Source: Candidatus Electrothrix aestuarii (GTDB taxonomy: Bacteria; Desulfobacterota; Desulfobulbia; Desulfobulbales; Desulfobulbaceae). From it: a stretch of 64,000 nt of DNA. Below, in pieces: positions 63,048 through 64,000 of this stretch. Below the pieces are notes generated by a model that had not been told where the DNA came from, did not search any database, and was given only the letters and a program-made list of their open reading frames with translations. Where the stretch lies: NCBI GenBank assembly GCA_032595685.2, contig CP159373.1:641001-705000 (forward strand), given 5' to 3'. Numbering within the stretch: the first letter of the stretch is position 1; each line of letters begins with the position of its first letter. The position numbers and the translations under genes are program-made.

Positions 63048-63770
63048 ATGCAACAAACTTTTGATCTGAAAGGCTCATCCTTTACGATCCCTATGCTTTC
63101 CCTGCGTGGGAGCAATATCCAGCAGATATCTGCCCAGCTGACAGAGAAAGTTCGTCAAGCCCCCTCATTCTTCCACAACGCACCGGTTGTTCTTAACCTG
63201 GGCATACTTCCTGATCCTGAGCGGATTGACATCACCGAGTTGCTGGCGCTGGTGCGGGAGCAGGGTTTTCTTCCTGTCGGTATCAGCAACTGCACCGAAG
63301 AGCAACAAAAACAGGCCGGAATTCTCAAGCTGCCCGTGCTGACCACACGCGGAAGTGGAAAAGCGCAGGGGGAGAAAAACGAGGAAGAAGAGATACAGCC
63401 TGAAGCAGAAACAAAGCCTGACAGCGCTCAAACCGCTGCCCCCCCTGCTGCCACGGTCATCAGCGACCCGATACGTTCCGGGCAACGAATTGTCGTGAAA
63501 GAGGGTGATCTTATCGTCTTGTCCTCAGTCGGTTCTGGGGCAGAGGTGACCGCAGCCGGTAATATTCATGTCTACGGAGCCCTGCGCGGACGAGCCTTTG
63601 CAGGCAGCAGCGGTAACCCTGAATCCCGAATATTTTGCCAGCAGCTGCGAGCAGAACTTGTTGCTGTGGCCGGAATCTATCTGGTCAATGAAAAATTCCC
63701 TGATAGCCTGCGGGGGCAACCCGTCCATATCCGGCTTCAGGCAGAAAGAATACGTATCTCTCCATTATAA
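63048..63770 (+). CDS. minC: Septum-site inhibitor MinC
   Basis: This 240-residue protein blocks FtsZ ring formation away from midcell. The N domain (1-100) has FDLKGSSFTIPMLSLRGSN and the C-terminal beta-helix (about 140-240) starts SGQRIVVKEGDLIVLSSVG, with GNIHVYGALRGRAFAG, the MinC_C signature. A flexible Glu/Ala/Pro-rich linker (about 105-140) joins them. minD follows 132 bp downstream, the usual order. ATG at 63048 is preferred over GTG one codon earlier. Confidence 0.95.
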   Translation: MQQTFDLKGSSFTIPMLSLRGSNIQQISAQLTEKVRQAPSFFHNAPVVLNLGILPDPERIDITELLALVREQGFLPVGISNCTEEQQKQAGILKLPVLTTRGSGKAQGEKNEEEEIQPEAETKPDSAQTAAPPAATVISDPIRSGQRIVVKEGDLIVLSSVGSGAEVTAAGNIHVYGALRGRAFAGSSGNPESRIFCQQLRAELVAVAGIYLVNEKFPDSLRGQPVHIRLQAERIRISPL

Positions 63771-63902
63771 GAATATCTATTCCGCCCCTTAGGGACGGAA
63801 AATAACACGTAAAAACAGCCAAAAGATGCTTGAGTAACCCTAAGAAGTCGCTCGATATTTTTAAATAAAAAAACGACCTGTCATTCAGGAGGACATATAA
63901 CG

Positions 63903-64000
63903 TTGACCAGAATAATAGTAGTTACCTCCGGCAAAGGAGGCGTCGGCAAAACCACAACCAGTGCGGCCTTTGCAACCGGCCTCGCATTACAGGGGTACAA
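63903..64000 (+). CDS. minD: Septum-site ATPase MinD, N-terminal fragment
   Basis: The window ends 98 bases into this gene. It starts at TTG (63903) with AGGAGG ten bases upstream; no in-frame ATG lies between. The protein begins with RIIVVTSGKGGVGKTTTSAA, the deviant Walker A (KGGVGKTT) that defines the MinD/ParA family. MinD binds the membrane with ATP and recruits MinC, whose gene lies just upstream. Confidence 0.93.
   Translation, partial: MTRIIVVTSGKGGVGKTTTSAAFATGLALQGY

Overview
The window looks like the chromosome of a Gram-negative bacterium: it encodes outer-membrane lipoproteins, an OmpA-type protein, ABC-exported surface polysaccharide genes and MinC/MinD. Gene content and moderate GC suggest a Desulfobacterota member (Desulfobulbales-like), but that placement is an impression from reading, not a computed assignment. 

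Region 1 (1-28.8 kb, all minus strand) is one large surface-glycan locus. Reading from its promoter end it has a fused UDP-sugar oxidoreductase/acetyltransferase (WbpB-WbpD type), a MarR/GbsR-type regulator, the Wzm and Wzt exporter, a hexapeptide acetyltransferase, a fused CMP-sugar synthetase/PseG-like hydrolase, NeuB, then about a dozen glycosyltransferases, two methyltransferases, two PAPS-type sulfotransferases, an SDR and an MBOAT/SGNH acylation pair. Many genes overlap by 1-8 bases. Together they would build, decorate and export a nonulosonic-acid-containing polysaccharide by the ABC-transporter route. 

Region 2 (29-40 kb) is mostly housekeeping: ileS-lspA, htpX, a DUF2959 lipoprotein, dxs, xseB, xerC and tRNA-Gln(CUG) with a near-consensus promoter. 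It is interrupted by a higBA toxin-antitoxin pair and two overlapping unknown membrane genes. A short decayed copy of the lspA 3' end lies downstream of higBA. 

Region 3 (40-48.6 kb) is accessory: a type I restriction-modification locus (hsdM-hsdS-hsdR, minus strand) punctuated by dispersed palindromic repeats, a small secreted protein, a three-gene operon of tiny proteins with its own operator-like repeat and terminator-like hairpin, and an 11-bp tandem array. 

Region 4 (48.7-53.3 kb) holds a fabG-fabZ-fabI-DUF1232 operon, AMMECR1, a cysteine-cluster protein and bioB. It ends in a 179-bp MITE with 23-bp inverted ends and a perfect 9-bp target duplication. 

Region 5 (53.9-57.6 kb) is a strongly AT-rich island. 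It has a two-gene unit, a RelA/SpoT-type alarmone synthetase with an intact synthetase site but degenerate hydrolase motif, overlapping by 4 bp with a two-helix membrane protein. A YjjJ-type HipA kinase follows, convergent. The two-gene unit is the best candidate for an undescribed signalling or defence system. 

Region 6 (57.8-64 kb) carries a MscS channel, a PEGA-repeat membrane protein with an internal 639-bp duplication, an OmpA-like lipoprotein, minC and the start of minD.
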